NCBI GenBank assembly: GCA_017503545.1
Contig: JAFVSW010000039.1
Span: 1-41,612 of the forward strand
Reading direction: 5' to 3'
DNA: 41,612 bases
From: Lentisphaeria bacterium
GTDB lineage: Bacteria; Verrucomicrobiota; Lentisphaeria; Victivallales; UBA1829
The first letter of the stretch is position 1. Each line of letters begins with the position of its first letter. Shown piece after piece: positions 8,959 through 17,759 of this stretch. Position numbers and translations under genes: made by a program. The notes beneath the pieces are model-generated. The model was given only the letters and a program-made list of their open reading frames with translations. It was not told where the DNA came from and did not search any database.

Positions 8959-11904
8959 ATGAAAAAGAATAATGTTACATATTGCAAGGAGTCAGCCATG
9001 TTCCTTCCTTTCCGAAAAACAGTTGCGATTGCGTTATTTACCGGTGCGATTTCTCTTGCCGGTGCCGAAGATGTTGCATCCTTGAAAAAGAATGATGCAG
9101 CTGAAAAGAAAAAAGCTGATATTGTCAGAGTCGATCGTGACCGCATGATTGCAGAAACTGCGATTTCTGAAGATGAACGGGTCAAGAATATTGATTTTCT
9201 TTACAAAGCCGCTGCAGCGGAATATGAAAAAGGAAATTTTACTAAATCCATTGAACTTCTGTTGAAAGCCAATGATTTGATTCGTGGGCAGGAAGGCGAC
9301 AAACTTTCTGCTGTTTTGCAGGATAAACTGGATAAAGTCCGTTCTTTGCTTGGTAAGTCCTACTACTATATTGCGTTGGATCTTTTCCATAAAGCTGAAA
9401 AATCTGCCAATGATGGTAAATATGATGAAGCGATCCGTTACAGCGAAGAAGCAATTGCCAATTATCCGCCGTCCAAAGAAATCATGGAGCAGATGAAGAG
9501 TAAGTATGAAAAACTCAAAGCGGATTCACTCAGACTCAAAGCTGCGACTCAGTATACAAAAGATATTATTGATGTAACGGATAATGCGGATGAAGAAAAG
9601 CGGGATTTGACCGTTGCCCGTGAATTGCGGATCGGTCAGAACTTCTATAAAACCGGTCAGTGGGCAAAAGCACGCGATCATTTCAATGCTGTATTGCGTC
9701 AGGATCCTTACAATGAAGCGGCGATTGATTATTTACGCCGCTGTTATGAAAAACTGTTGGATGCAGGCCGCAGAAGAAGAAATGTTATGGCATTGGAACG
9801 TGCTGCTGAAGTTGCCTGGACCAGTGTTTCCCCTGTTCTGACTTCTGTTGATGATGGTTTTGCACACCAGGCACAGTTCAAACCGCAGGAAAAGATCAAT
9901 GCGACAAAAAACATTGAGGATAAGCTCAAACGCATTATCATTCCCTCCTTGGATATCGACAGTTTGCCTTTGAGTGATGTAATTGCAGAATTGCGCCGTC
10001 TTTCCCAGGTACATGATGTGGACAAAAACGGTGTTAATATTTTGTTGCTTATGAGCAGCAATGTTCCTGCCGCCGGTGCAAATGCGCAGACGCAGAATGA
10101 TGGTGGAGCGGGAGATGCTGCCGCTCCTGCCGGGGACGCTGCTGCACCTGCCGGGGATGCACCTGCCGCGAATGATGCTGCTGCCGGTGCAGATGATGCT
10201 GCAGCCGAAGATACGGGCAGCAATGCACCTGCAAACAAATATGTGATCGAGCGTTTGAAAGTTGAAAATCAGGATTTGTATACCATTCTTCAGCATATCA
10301 GACAGCTTGCTCAGGTCAAACTTTATATTGAACCGCATGCTGTTATTTTTGCCGATCCGCAAGTTCCCTTTGAAGATTATGACCTCCGTGTTTTTATTGT
10401 GGAAACACAGGCATTGGATAACATGATTCAGTCTGCCGGTAAAGGCGGTGGTGCTGCAACAGATGGCGGAGGCGGCGGAGGAGGCGGCGCTGGTGACGGT
10501 AAAGGTGCTGGAAACATCAACAGTGCAGATGCTCAGGCGCGCAATGATGCAGTCAAACGTTATTTTGAGCATAACGTTGGTATTCCTTTCCCGCAGGGAA
10601 CTGCATTGCGTGTGGAAAATGGTGTCAGCCGTATCATTGTCAAGAACACGTTGGAAAACCTTGCCATGATCGAAAAGAAGATCAATCAGTTGAACATGAG
10701 TGAATCTACACAGTGTTTGACGCAGGTCAAGTTTGTTGAAATTGCTATGAACGACTTGGAAGAGTTGGGATTTGAGTATGTTCTTGCCCGTACAAACGAT
10801 GGTAAGCACACCATTGCGTATGAGCCGATCAATACCAATTACCAGACTGTTGTCGATCCCGCCACGGGCAATACTTCCAAGGAAAATGTACCTTATGTTG
10901 CGGATGAATCTTTTACCTTGGTTTATAAACCTACATACAAAGAAAATTCCACAACCGTTCTTCATGGTGTTGAAGTGACAGAAAAGTTACCTCAGAGTTC
11001 CGCTGCTCAAACCCAGGTGATCGAAAAAGGATCCCAGTATACGATTCCGCAGGATGGTGTATACTATAAGGCACCGTTGAACCTGACCAGTATTTACGGC
11101 AGTTCTGTGACATTCGGAGCGAACAGTTCTCTGGTCCGTAATGCACAGACTTCCACATCTGTGTTCTCACCTTCCGGTATTGTGACGAATGATACTGTGA
11201 TCAATTGGGCTCATTCCAACAAAAAAGGATATGACATGGGTGCGAAGATGCATGCACTGGATCAGGCGGATTCCACGGATATTCTTTCTGCCCCGCGTAT
11301 CACCACCATTTCCGGACAGGCAGCTGTTATCAAGATGGTAACGGAAAAATATTATCCGGATGAATGGGATGAAGCTACCCTGGAAACGGTATCCGGCGAA
11401 GGTGATGGCGAAGATATCCCTGTATTCCAGCCTTCCATTCCCACATTCGGTGATGCAACGGAAGAAGGTATTGTTCTTACTGTCCAGCCGACCGTGGAAG
11501 ACAACTATGTTATCACTATGCCCATGACACCTATTATTCAGGAATTTGTTGGATGGACGGACTATTCTTATGATATCCCGTTGGAATCCGGTAACGAAAC
11601 CCGCTACTATCCGAATACCTTGAAAATGCCGATTATCGAAGCGAGAACGATCAATACGACGGTGATCAGCTATGACGGTGAAACAGTTGTGCTTGGCGGT
11701 GTGATCCGTGACCGTATTGCGATTGTGGAAGACCAGTATCCGATCCTGGGAGACCTTCCGCTTATGGGACGTCTCTTCCAGTCCAAGGGCAGAGGTTCCG
11801 AAAAGGTCAGTCTGCTGATTTTCCTGAATAACCGTTTGATCAAGCCTGACGGTTCTCCGATCCGTGAAAACCAGGAACGTGGTATTCCCTCATTCCGTTA
11901 TTGA
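8959..11904 (+). CDS. Secretin-family outer-membrane channel, second copy
   Basis: This 981-residue paralogue has the same plan as its neighbour: signal peptide, TPR-like helices (about 223-267), N0-like domain (about 327-480), then a secretin core with SAPRI (about 775), VLGGVI and GDLPLMGRLF (about 930-940), ending in LLIFLNNRLI and a DGSPIRE tail also found in copy one. It differs by an Ala/Asp/Pro-rich insert (about 370-425) inside the N-domains and a poly-Gly stretch (about 494-523). ATG 8959 follows GAGGAGG by ten bases, while ATG 8998 follows AAGGAG by six and gives a more compact signal peptide cleaved after AGA; either could be used. Two secretins in one pilus-like operon suggest a hetero-oligomeric gate or two substrate-specific gates. 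That is inference. Confidence 0.86.
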   Translation: MKKNNVTYCKESAMFLPFRKTVAIALFTGAISLAGAEDVASLKKNDAAEKKKADIVRVDRDRMIAETAISEDERVKNIDFLYKAAAAEYEKGNFTKSIELLLKANDLIRGQEGDKLSAVLQDKLDKVRSLLGKSYYYIALDLFHKAEKSANDGKYDEAIRYSEEAIANYPPSKEIMEQMKSKYEKLKADSLRLKAATQYTKDIIDVTDNADEEKRDLTVARELRIGQNFYKTGQWAKARDHFNAVLRQDPYNEAAIDYLRRCYEKLLDAGRRRRNVMALERAAEVAWTSVSPVLTSVDDGFAHQAQFKPQEKINATKNIEDKLKRIIIPSLDIDSLPLSDVIAELRRLSQVHDVDKNGVNILLLMSSNVPAAGANAQTQNDGGAGDAAAPAGDAAAPAGDAPAANDAAAGADDAAAEDTGSNAPANKYVIERLKVENQDLYTILQHIRQLAQVKLYIEPHAVIFADPQVPFEDYDLRVFIVETQALDNMIQSAGKGGGAATDGGGGGGGGAGDGKGAGNINSADAQARNDAVKRYFEHNVGIPFPQGTALRVENGVSRIIVKNTLENLAMIEKKINQLNMSESTQCLTQVKFVEIAMNDLEELGFEYVLARTNDGKHTIAYEPINTNYQTVVDPATGNTSKENVPYVADESFTLVYKPTYKENSTTVLHGVEVTEKLPQSSAAQTQVIEKGSQYTIPQDGVYYKAPLNLTSIYGSSVTFGANSSLVRNAQTSTSVFSPSGIVTNDTVINWAHSNKKGYDMGAKMHALDQADSTDILSAPRITTISGQAAVIKMVTEKYYPDEWDEATLETVSGEGDGEDIPVFQPSIPTFGDATEEGIVLTVQPTVEDNYVITMPMTPIIQEFVGWTDYSYDIPLESGNETRYYPNTLKMPIIEARTINTTVISYDGETVVLGGVIRDRIAIVEDQYPILGDLPLMGRLFQSKGRGSEKVSLLIFLNNRLIKPDGSPIRENQERGIPSFRY
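10070..10235 (+). repeat. Ala/Asp/Pro-rich low-complexity insert in secretin 2
   Basis: Short in-frame repeats encode DAAAPAG-type units several times in a row, within about residues 370-425 of the second secretin. The first secretin lacks the insert. Repeats of this type can change length by slippage, so copy number may vary among strains. A poly-Gly stretch follows at about 10441-10530. Confidence 0.7.
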
Positions 11905-11926
11905 TAAAGTTCAGAAAGGTCCGAAC

Positions 11927-13051
11927 ATGATTCCGTTTATTGATTTGAAAAAACAGTACAATCTTATCCGCGACGATGTGATTGCCGGTATTGACCGTGT
12001 TCTTGAATCCGGGCATTACATTCTCGGGGAGGAAGTCGGTGAACTTGACCGTCAGCTTGCTGAATATACAGGTGTGCGTTATGCTCTGAGTTGTTCCAGC
12101 GGTACGGATGCTCTTTCCATGGCATTGATGGCGTTGGAAATCGGCCCCGGCGACGCTGTGTTCACGACTCCGTTTACGTTCTTTGCCACACCGGAAACGG
12201 TGGCATTGACGGGAGCAACTCCGGTCTTTGCTGATATCGATGAAAAGACTTACAATCTTGATCCCGTCAAATTGGAAGAAGCCATTGAAAAAGTGATCAA
12301 AGAAGGTAAATTGAAACCGAAATGTATCATTCCGGTGGATTTGTTCGGACAATGTGCGGATTATGCGGCAATTCGTGTGATTGCGGATAAATATTCTCTG
12401 AAGATCGTGCAGGATGCCTGCCAGGCTTTCGGGGCAAAAGATCCTTCCGGCAAAGTCGCACCTTCTCATGGAGATATCGGTTGTACCAGTTTCTTTCCTG
12501 CCAAACCCCTTGGCTGTTATGGTGATGGTGGTGCAGTCTTTACGGATGATGAAGAATTGTATAAGAAGATGTACTCTATTCTGGTGCATGGACGCAGTGC
12601 GGAAGACAAATATGACAATGAGCGTATCGGTTTGAATGCCCGTCTTGATACGATCCAGGCGGCAGTTCTCCTTGCGAAATTGAAATTGTTCCCCGGCGAA
12701 GTGGAAAAACGGCAGACTGTTGCACAGGCATATATGGAAGAATTGGCAGGTTTGGTGTCTCTGCCCGTGATTCAGCCCGGCAATCTTTCTGTCTGGGCGC
12801 AGTTCTGCCCGCGCTCTGCTAAATTTGCAGCGATACAGGAAGCATTGAAGCAGAATGATATTCCGTCAGCCCGTTATTATCCCATTCCCATGCACTTGTT
12901 GAAAGCGATGAAATATCTGGGATATAAAGAAGGTGATTTCCCGGTAACGGAAGCCTGTGCAAAAGACATTTTTGCATTGCCGATGCATCCGTATTTGGAC
13001 CGTGAGATCATTCACAAGATCGCAACTGTAATTGCTTCTGTGGTCGGTTGA
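11927..13051 (+). CDS. DegT/DnrJ/EryC1/StrS-family PLP sugar aminotransferase
   Basis: These PLP enzymes transfer an amino group from glutamate to a keto-sugar nucleotide, making amino sugars for surface glycans. The 374-residue product begins MIPFIDLKKQY, typical of the family, and has the cofactor-binding SSGTDAL loop (about 62-68), an aspartate in QDACQAFGA, and the Schiff-base lysine at residue 193 in SFFPAKPLGCYGDGG. That wording is like the WbpE/WlbC group (UDP-3-keto-GlcNAcA aminotransferase), but the substrate cannot be fixed from sequence. The ATG at 11927 has AGAAAGG seven bases upstream; a longer start overlapping the secretin is rejected. It lies 22 bases after secretin 2 with no terminator between, so it is probably cotranscribed with the pilus-like genes, hinting at glycosylation of that machine. 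Confidence 0.85.
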   Translation: MIPFIDLKKQYNLIRDDVIAGIDRVLESGHYILGEEVGELDRQLAEYTGVRYALSCSSGTDALSMALMALEIGPGDAVFTTPFTFFATPETVALTGATPVFADIDEKTYNLDPVKLEEAIEKVIKEGKLKPKCIIPVDLFGQCADYAAIRVIADKYSLKIVQDACQAFGAKDPSGKVAPSHGDIGCTSFFPAKPLGCYGDGGAVFTDDEELYKKMYSILVHGRSAEDKYDNERIGLNARLDTIQAAVLLAKLKLFPGEVEKRQTVAQAYMEELAGLVSLPVIQPGNLSVWAQFCPRSAKFAAIQEALKQNDIPSARYYPIPMHLLKAMKYLGYKEGDFPVTEACAKDIFALPMHPYLDREIIHKIATVIASVVG

Positions 13052-13078
13052 GATCGATATTGATTCTGTCAGATCAAA

Positions 13079-13108
13079 AACGTCCGGTGAAAGCCGGGCG
13101 TTTTTTTT
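13079..13108 (+). terminator. Rho-independent terminator of the pilus-like operon
   Basis: A nine-base-pair stem (AACGTCCGG with CCGGGCGTT, one G-T pair) closes a six-base loop and runs directly into eight T residues. It lies 27 bases after the aminotransferase stop. Confidence 0.9.
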
Positions 13109-13186
13109 ATTTCTACCGTATGGATAAAAGGGGAATGTGTTGATAAAAAACTGCAAAAAAAACTGGTATAAAACCATGATTTTTAC

Positions 13187-13215
13187 TTGACGAAATGCGT
13201 TCTGCGGTGTATTTT
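13187..13215 (+). promoter_or_regulatory. Promoter of the glycosyltransferase-rlmN operon
   Basis: TTGACG (13187-13192) and TATTTT (13210-13215) are separated by 17 bases, giving a start near 13222 and a leader of about 34 bases before the glycosyltransferase ATG. It sits just after the terminator of the preceding operon, as expected for a new transcription unit. Confidence 0.6.
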
Positions 13216-13255
13216 ACCGGATGTAGAACAGTATCATGAATAAGGAACAGAAATT

Positions 13256-14905
13256 ATGAGTATATATCAGGAACAGGAACCGCGTAAAAGTACGCTGATA
13301 CTGTGTATAACTCTTTTGTTTCTGTTGGCATATCCACTGTGGCAGATCGGCGAACGGGAATTGTTCTGGAATGAAGGTAAATATGCCAGCATTGCAGCGG
13401 AACCGATGGGCTTTCCACCTGTTATGATGCCTCATAATCAGCTGGATGTTACTGTATATCCATTGTATCCGCTGATCGTGAAAGCTGTATCCCAATGTGG
13501 TTTCAGTATGGAATTCTCCTTGCGTGCGGTCTCGATTCTTTCCTTATTTTTGTTGACCATGATTGTATACATTGCCTGCTATCGTGCGGGAGGTGTTCAA
13601 GCCGGTGCGGCAGGGGCGGTTGCCATGTTTACGACGATATTCTGCGGTGAAAAAGCCCTTGAGGGATATCCGACCATGCTGACCGCGTTGATTCTTTATG
13701 GCGGGTGGATGTTATGGTTTGAATTTACCCTATCGAAAAGCAACTGGAACTATGCATGGCTGTCGGCAGGGGTATTCGGCTCTCTGGCATATTATTCTGC
13801 GGGGCCGTTTGGTTTGATTCTGTTTTTTGCGCCGTTACTGATACAGCAGCGTCCGTTGAATGTATGGACAAAGTTGCGTTACAGCGGCTTATATGCGGCA
13901 ATTTCTTTGATCGTCATGATATTGCTTTTTTATTATGCGCCGCAATGGAATTTGACGCGTACATCCACGGCAGTTGATACGACAGTATCATCCGGTTGGC
14001 TGGAACATTTTCTGACCTATCCTTTCCGATTGATTACACGTTTTCTGCCCTGGTCATTGATGATATGGGCGCCGTTCTGTGCCGCCTTGATTCCGTTGGC
14101 ACGTAATCCGCTTTTTGAAAAATATCATCGTACGCTTTTTGCTGTGACCGTATTACTGCTGTGGTTAAAGCCGGGAGCCAGTCGCGAAATGTTGTATTTG
14201 CTGCCGTTGATTGCGACGATGGCAGGTATTGATTATTGGATTGTCGTGCGCCGTTACGGCTGGAAAATATTACGTATTTTCCGGATATACGGTTGGACCA
14301 TGTTGGTTTTATGTGCAGTTTCCTGCGGATTTCTTTTCTGTCCGGAATCGTTGCTGCATCATTTGCAGCCTTTATTTGATGCTGTATCCTACCGTGAAGT
14401 TTTACAACCGGTCATGTTATTGTTCGGTCAAATTGTGATTGCCGGGATTTTGATTTCAGCGGGATTGTATTACAGTCGATCTCATGTCCGTATCTGGCTG
14501 GTCACTGCATTATTTTTCAGCGGGACGATGATGTTGTTCTGGTCGATGGTGTACCCGGCGCGTACGGCATATCATGAGAAGCGTGATTTTGGGGGGCGGA
14601 TCCGTGATGTATTAAGGAATGAGATTGATTTCAAAGGGATGGAGAAACCTGTTTTGTATAAAGATTCTTCCATTTCCGGTTTATACGGGGAATGTTATTA
14701 TATCGGGATTCCGGTAAGAAGTGCGGATTTGAAGATGAACTTTCCGGAAAAAGAACCATTTGTGTATGTATTGTCAACCGGCGTTCCCACGTCAACAGAA
14801 CGCAGCTGGATCCGGTTGCATGATATGGAATATAAAGATAAGCACCTTTATTTGTATAAAGGTCAGCTCAGAAAGGATGAATATGATGACTTCGGAGACG
14901 AATGA
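13256..14905 (+). CDS. ArnT/PMT-like integral membrane glycosyltransferase
   Basis: The 549-residue protein is largely hydrophobic, with about 11-12 predicted membrane helices and a short soluble C-terminal domain (about 460-549). The first periplasmic loop carries GERELFWNEGKYA (about 33-45), matching the position of the acidic D/E-rich loop of GT39/GT83 enzymes such as ArnT, which move a sugar from a polyprenyl phosphate to lipid A, protein or glycan. ArnT-like loops usually read DExRYA; here an Asn-Glu-Gly-Lys version is seen, so donor or acceptor may differ. AAGGA lies nine bases before the ATG. The gene overlaps rlmN by 23 bases. An amino-sugar aminotransferase gene ends about 200 bases upstream, making a shared surface-glycan role plausible but unproven. 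Confidence 0.7.
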   Translation: MSIYQEQEPRKSTLILCITLLFLLAYPLWQIGERELFWNEGKYASIAAEPMGFPPVMMPHNQLDVTVYPLYPLIVKAVSQCGFSMEFSLRAVSILSLFLLTMIVYIACYRAGGVQAGAAGAVAMFTTIFCGEKALEGYPTMLTALILYGGWMLWFEFTLSKSNWNYAWLSAGVFGSLAYYSAGPFGLILFFAPLLIQQRPLNVWTKLRYSGLYAAISLIVMILLFYYAPQWNLTRTSTAVDTTVSSGWLEHFLTYPFRLITRFLPWSLMIWAPFCAALIPLARNPLFEKYHRTLFAVTVLLLWLKPGASREMLYLLPLIATMAGIDYWIVVRRYGWKILRIFRIYGWTMLVLCAVSCGFLFCPESLLHHLQPLFDAVSYREVLQPVMLLFGQIVIAGILISAGLYYSRSHVRIWLVTALFFSGTMMLFWSMVYPARTAYHEKRDFGGRIRDVLRNEIDFKGMEKPVLYKDSSISGLYGECYYIGIPVRSADLKMNFPEKEPFVYVLSTGVPTSTERSWIRLHDMEYKDKHLYLYKGQLRKDEYDDFGDE

Positions 14906-15947
14906 GAAGAAACAGTTTCTTGCCTCCGCCGCCCCTGCAGCGATTGAAGAATTTGTAAAGAAAACCGGAGAAAGTGCGTTCCGTGCGAAGCAGATTCTGG
15001 AATGGGTACACCGCCGTCGCATTGCCGACCCGTCCAAAATGACCAATCTTTCCACCGCATTGCGGAAGGCATTGGAGCAGGAATTTATTTGTAATGCAGT
15101 GAAGATTGCGGAGACATTCCCGGCTTCTGACGGTTCCTGCAAATATTTGCTTACGCTGCATGATGGTGAAGAGGTGGAATGTGCAACGATCCCGGCAGAA
15201 GACGGCAGAGTTACGTTCTGTCTCAGTACCCAGGTTGGATGTCCGGTCCGTTGTGCGTTCTGCTCCAGTGGAGCCAATGGTTTGGTGCGGAATCTTGCTG
15301 CCGGTGAAATTGTGGAAGAGTTTTTCACCCTCTGTTCCGTGATCGGTGGTATGCCGGACAATGTGGTGATCATGGGGGTTGGGGAACCGATGCTCAATGT
15401 GCAGAATCTGATTGCGGCTCTTGATATTATTTGCGCACCGGATGGTGTCGGACTGGCGCAACGGCGTATTACGATTTCCACCAGCGGGTGGACGCCGGGT
15501 ATCCGTGCCTTGATTGAACATGGCAAGCAGTGGAATCTTGCGATTTCTCTTCATGCGCCGGATGATAAAACCCGTGCGCTGTTGATTCCGGATAAATTCC
15601 GCAAGCCGATTCGGGAAATTCTGACGGTGTGTGAAAAACATCGTGAGGTAACGGGTCGTCTTCTGACATTGGAGTATGTGCTTCTTGCGGGAATCAATGA
15701 TTCTGTCCGCCAGGCACAGGCATTGGCGGAATTGGCATTGGGAGCCAGAGCAAAGGTCAATTTGATTCCGTACAACAAAGCACGCGGAGCATTTGAACGT
15801 CCTTCCCGTGAAACGATCAAAGCCTTTGAAAATATGTTGAAAACCCGTCGTGTTCCGGTAACAGTCCGCGTGGAAAAAGGTTCGGATTCCCAAGCTGCGT
15901 GCGGACAGCTTCGCGGTGCGCGTTTGGATAAGAAGAAAGGGGTCTGA
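14883..15947 (+). CDS. rlmN: 23S rRNA (adenine-2503-C2)-methyltransferase, radical SAM
   Basis: RlmN methylates A2503 of 23S rRNA, and some tRNAs, by radical SAM chemistry. The 354-residue product has the [4Fe-4S] motif CPVRCAFC at Cys120, Cys124 and Cys127, the two catalytic cysteines of the ping-pong mechanism at Cys113 (in TFCLSTQVGC) and Cys340 (in QAACGQLRG), and the SAM-binding GVGEPMLN, where GMGEP is more usual. Length suits RlmN. The related Cfr enzyme acts on C8 and confers drug resistance; nothing here specifically suggests Cfr. GAAAGGA precedes adjacent ATG codons at 14883 and 14886, and either may be used. It overlaps the end of the glycosyltransferase gene, implying translational coupling. 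Confidence 0.88.
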   Translation: MMTSETNEKKQFLASAAPAAIEEFVKKTGESAFRAKQILEWVHRRRIADPSKMTNLSTALRKALEQEFICNAVKIAETFPASDGSCKYLLTLHDGEEVECATIPAEDGRVTFCLSTQVGCPVRCAFCSSGANGLVRNLAAGEIVEEFFTLCSVIGGMPDNVVIMGVGEPMLNVQNLIAALDIICAPDGVGLAQRRITISTSGWTPGIRALIEHGKQWNLAISLHAPDDKTRALLIPDKFRKPIREILTVCEKHREVTGRLLTLEYVLLAGINDSVRQAQALAELALGARAKVNLIPYNKARGAFERPSRETIKAFENMLKTRRVPVTVRVEKGSDSQAACGQLRGARLDKKKGV

Positions 15948-15949
15948 TC

Positions 15950-17116
15950 ATGAGAGGACACATCTTTAAAAAATCCGCTGTTGTTTTTATTTCATCATCC
16001 GTGGTCCGGTGTGACTTTTTACGGTTGTGTCTTTTCTGTTGTACTTTTGGAGTTTCTTTCTTCTTGAGTACGGGTTGTTCTACTGCTTTGCCGCAAGGAG
16101 ATCAACAACAATTGGCATTGATCGACACGATTCGTGATCCGCGTAAGATGAATGATTTTCAAACCGTCCTTGGCACGGTTACGGATTTGAATTTTGTGGA
16201 TGAAACGGGAAAAACGCCTTTGATTTATGCGATTGAACGCGGAAATACGGTCCAGATCTGGGCAATGCTGAAACGCGGTGCAAACCCGGCATTGTTGGAT
16301 CAGTACGGTTATACTGCGCTGCATCACGCAGCCGTTTTGCCGGATAGCGAAGCATTGCGTATTATGCTGGAAGCCGGTGTCTCACCCGATCTGCCCGGAG
16401 GAGACCGTATTCAAAACAAAACGGCATTGATGGAAGCCGCCCGTGTAGGGGAGGCGGGGAATGTGGAGTTGCTGTTGAAGCGCGGGGCTGATTTGACATT
16501 GTGTGATGATCGCGGCCGTACCGCATTGATGTTTGCGGCAATGGCACCGAAATATTCTGAACGGGTCGTTAAAATGCTGTTGCAAAGAAAAGCGGAAAGT
16601 TGTCAGGCGGATAAAAACGGACTTATTCCGTTATTTCTGGCAATCGATGCGAATAATCAGGATGCGGCAATGCATTTGCTTTCGCTGCTTCCGGATTTTG
16701 ACAAGCAGGATCAATTTGTCTTGATCGGGCTGACGGCAATGCGCCATGCCATCGATGCCGGCAATCTGGAAATGGTAAAAGCGATTTTGGCAAAAAAACT
16801 CCCTGTAAATTCCGAGCTTTCCCGGCTTTATAAAGTATTGCAGTTTGCCACGGTTGAAGGATGGTATAAGATCCTTGCAGAAAATGATGTGATTGCAAAC
16901 GGTCAGACACCTCTTTTCTGGGCGGCGCAAAACGATAATGTGCAGATTATCCTTTTGTTGCTTGCGGAGGGCGCGGACCCGACGGCGAAAGATCATGCAG
17001 GCGCATATGCGTCAGAATATTCCCGTCAGAGAGAATCGACACGTATTCTCCGGAGTGCGGCAAAAGAATGGCGGGCAAAGCAACTCCGGGAACTGGAAGA
17101 AAAAAGCAAACGCTGA
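15950..17116 (+). CDS. Ankyrin-repeat lipoprotein
   Basis: The 388-residue product has a long basic leader, a hydrophobic stretch and a lipobox LSTGC, so it is probably lipidated and held at the inner or outer membrane. The rest is built of ankyrin repeats: units such as TPLIYAIERGN, TALHHAAVL, TALMEAARVG, TALMFAAMA, LIPLFLAIDANN and TPLFWAAQND, separated by about 33-37 residues, with the usual LL-x-x-GADP ends. Ankyrin repeats bind protein partners; no enzyme domain is visible. The C-terminal 25 residues are Arg/Lys/Glu-rich. AAAGGGG precedes the ATG, which lies two bases after the rlmN stop, so it belongs to the same operon. Partner and role are unknown. Confidence 0.85.
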   Translation: MRGHIFKKSAVVFISSSVVRCDFLRLCLFCCTFGVSFFLSTGCSTALPQGDQQQLALIDTIRDPRKMNDFQTVLGTVTDLNFVDETGKTPLIYAIERGNTVQIWAMLKRGANPALLDQYGYTALHHAAVLPDSEALRIMLEAGVSPDLPGGDRIQNKTALMEAARVGEAGNVELLLKRGADLTLCDDRGRTALMFAAMAPKYSERVVKMLLQRKAESCQADKNGLIPLFLAIDANNQDAAMHLLSLLPDFDKQDQFVLIGLTAMRHAIDAGNLEMVKAILAKKLPVNSELSRLYKVLQFATVEGWYKILAENDVIANGQTPLFWAAQNDNVQIILLLLAEGADPTAKDHAGAYASEYSRQRESTRILRSAAKEWRAKQLRELEEKSKR

Positions 17117-17125
17117 GTCAGTTTC

Positions 17126-17728
17126 ATGCCGGAATCCAATTGTATTCTTCTGCGTTTGACACCATTCCGGGAAAATACGGTTATTGCGGCTTCTCTGTCA
17201 CCACTTTACGGCAGGTTGGATCTCTTTCTGCCCGGTGTCAGAAAAACCGGAAAAAAACAATTTCCGTCCGTCGGTTTGTTCCGGGAATTGGCTGTGGATT
17301 TCAAGCAGCCCAGGGACGGGACTACGCTCTGTACGCCGCGTTCGATGGATGTTGTACGGATTCATGACTCACTGGTGGAAAATACCCGTAATTATATGGC
17401 GATATGCTCGCTTGCCGCCTTTTTGCTGCGGAATTCCAGATTTATGGTGGAATTGCCCCGAACCTATCAGGCGTTATCTGTCATGCTTGGCAGATGCGCA
17501 GGGACAAAGGAAGATCTCAGCGGCTTCTGTCCGTATGTGAAACTGGTATTTCTCCATGAAAACGGATTTGTATCTGTTCCGCCGGAGAAACAGAAAACGC
17601 TGGATCATATTTTTGCGTTTGCCTTGGGAATCATCGCAGAACCGCCGCAATTCAATACGACTTATTACGGCAGGCTGGTGCAATGGATTGACGCACTGGT
17701 CAGTCTCCATTGCAATCAGGAAGTCTGA
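17126..17728 (+). CDS. RecO-like DNA repair protein (tentative)
   Basis: RecO helps RecF/RecR load RecA on gapped DNA. The 200-residue product shows the RecO plan: an N-terminal OB-type part (NCILLRLTPFRENTVIAASLSPLYGRLDLF, about 4-33, in the place of the usual LxxRPYxExSxxVxLxTxxxG segment), then an all-helical part with ELPRTYQALSVML and the FCPYVKLVFLHENGF stretch typical of the family's C-terminal domain. It is shorter than most RecO proteins (about 240 residues) and lacks the four-cysteine zinc motif some carry. No good ribosome site precedes the ATG, which lies nine bases after the ankyrin stop in the same frame, so translation is probably coupled. The gene ends 31 bases from a convergent gene, with no clear hairpin between. 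Confidence 0.5.
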   Translation: MPESNCILLRLTPFRENTVIAASLSPLYGRLDLFLPGVRKTGKKQFPSVGLFRELAVDFKQPRDGTTLCTPRSMDVVRIHDSLVENTRNYMAICSLAAFLLRNSRFMVELPRTYQALSVMLGRCAGTKEDLSGFCPYVKLVFLHENGFVSVPPEKQKTLDHIFAFALGIIAEPPQFNTTYYGRLVQWIDALVSLHCNQEV

Positions 17729-17759
17729 TCTTTATTCCTGCCGTTATTTTCCCACTTAT

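Noticed and set aside
14883..15947. Cfr-type resistance methyltransferase
   Set aside because: Length and the conserved cysteine contexts fit housekeeping RlmN, and the gene lies in an ordinary chromosomal operon without mobility genes.
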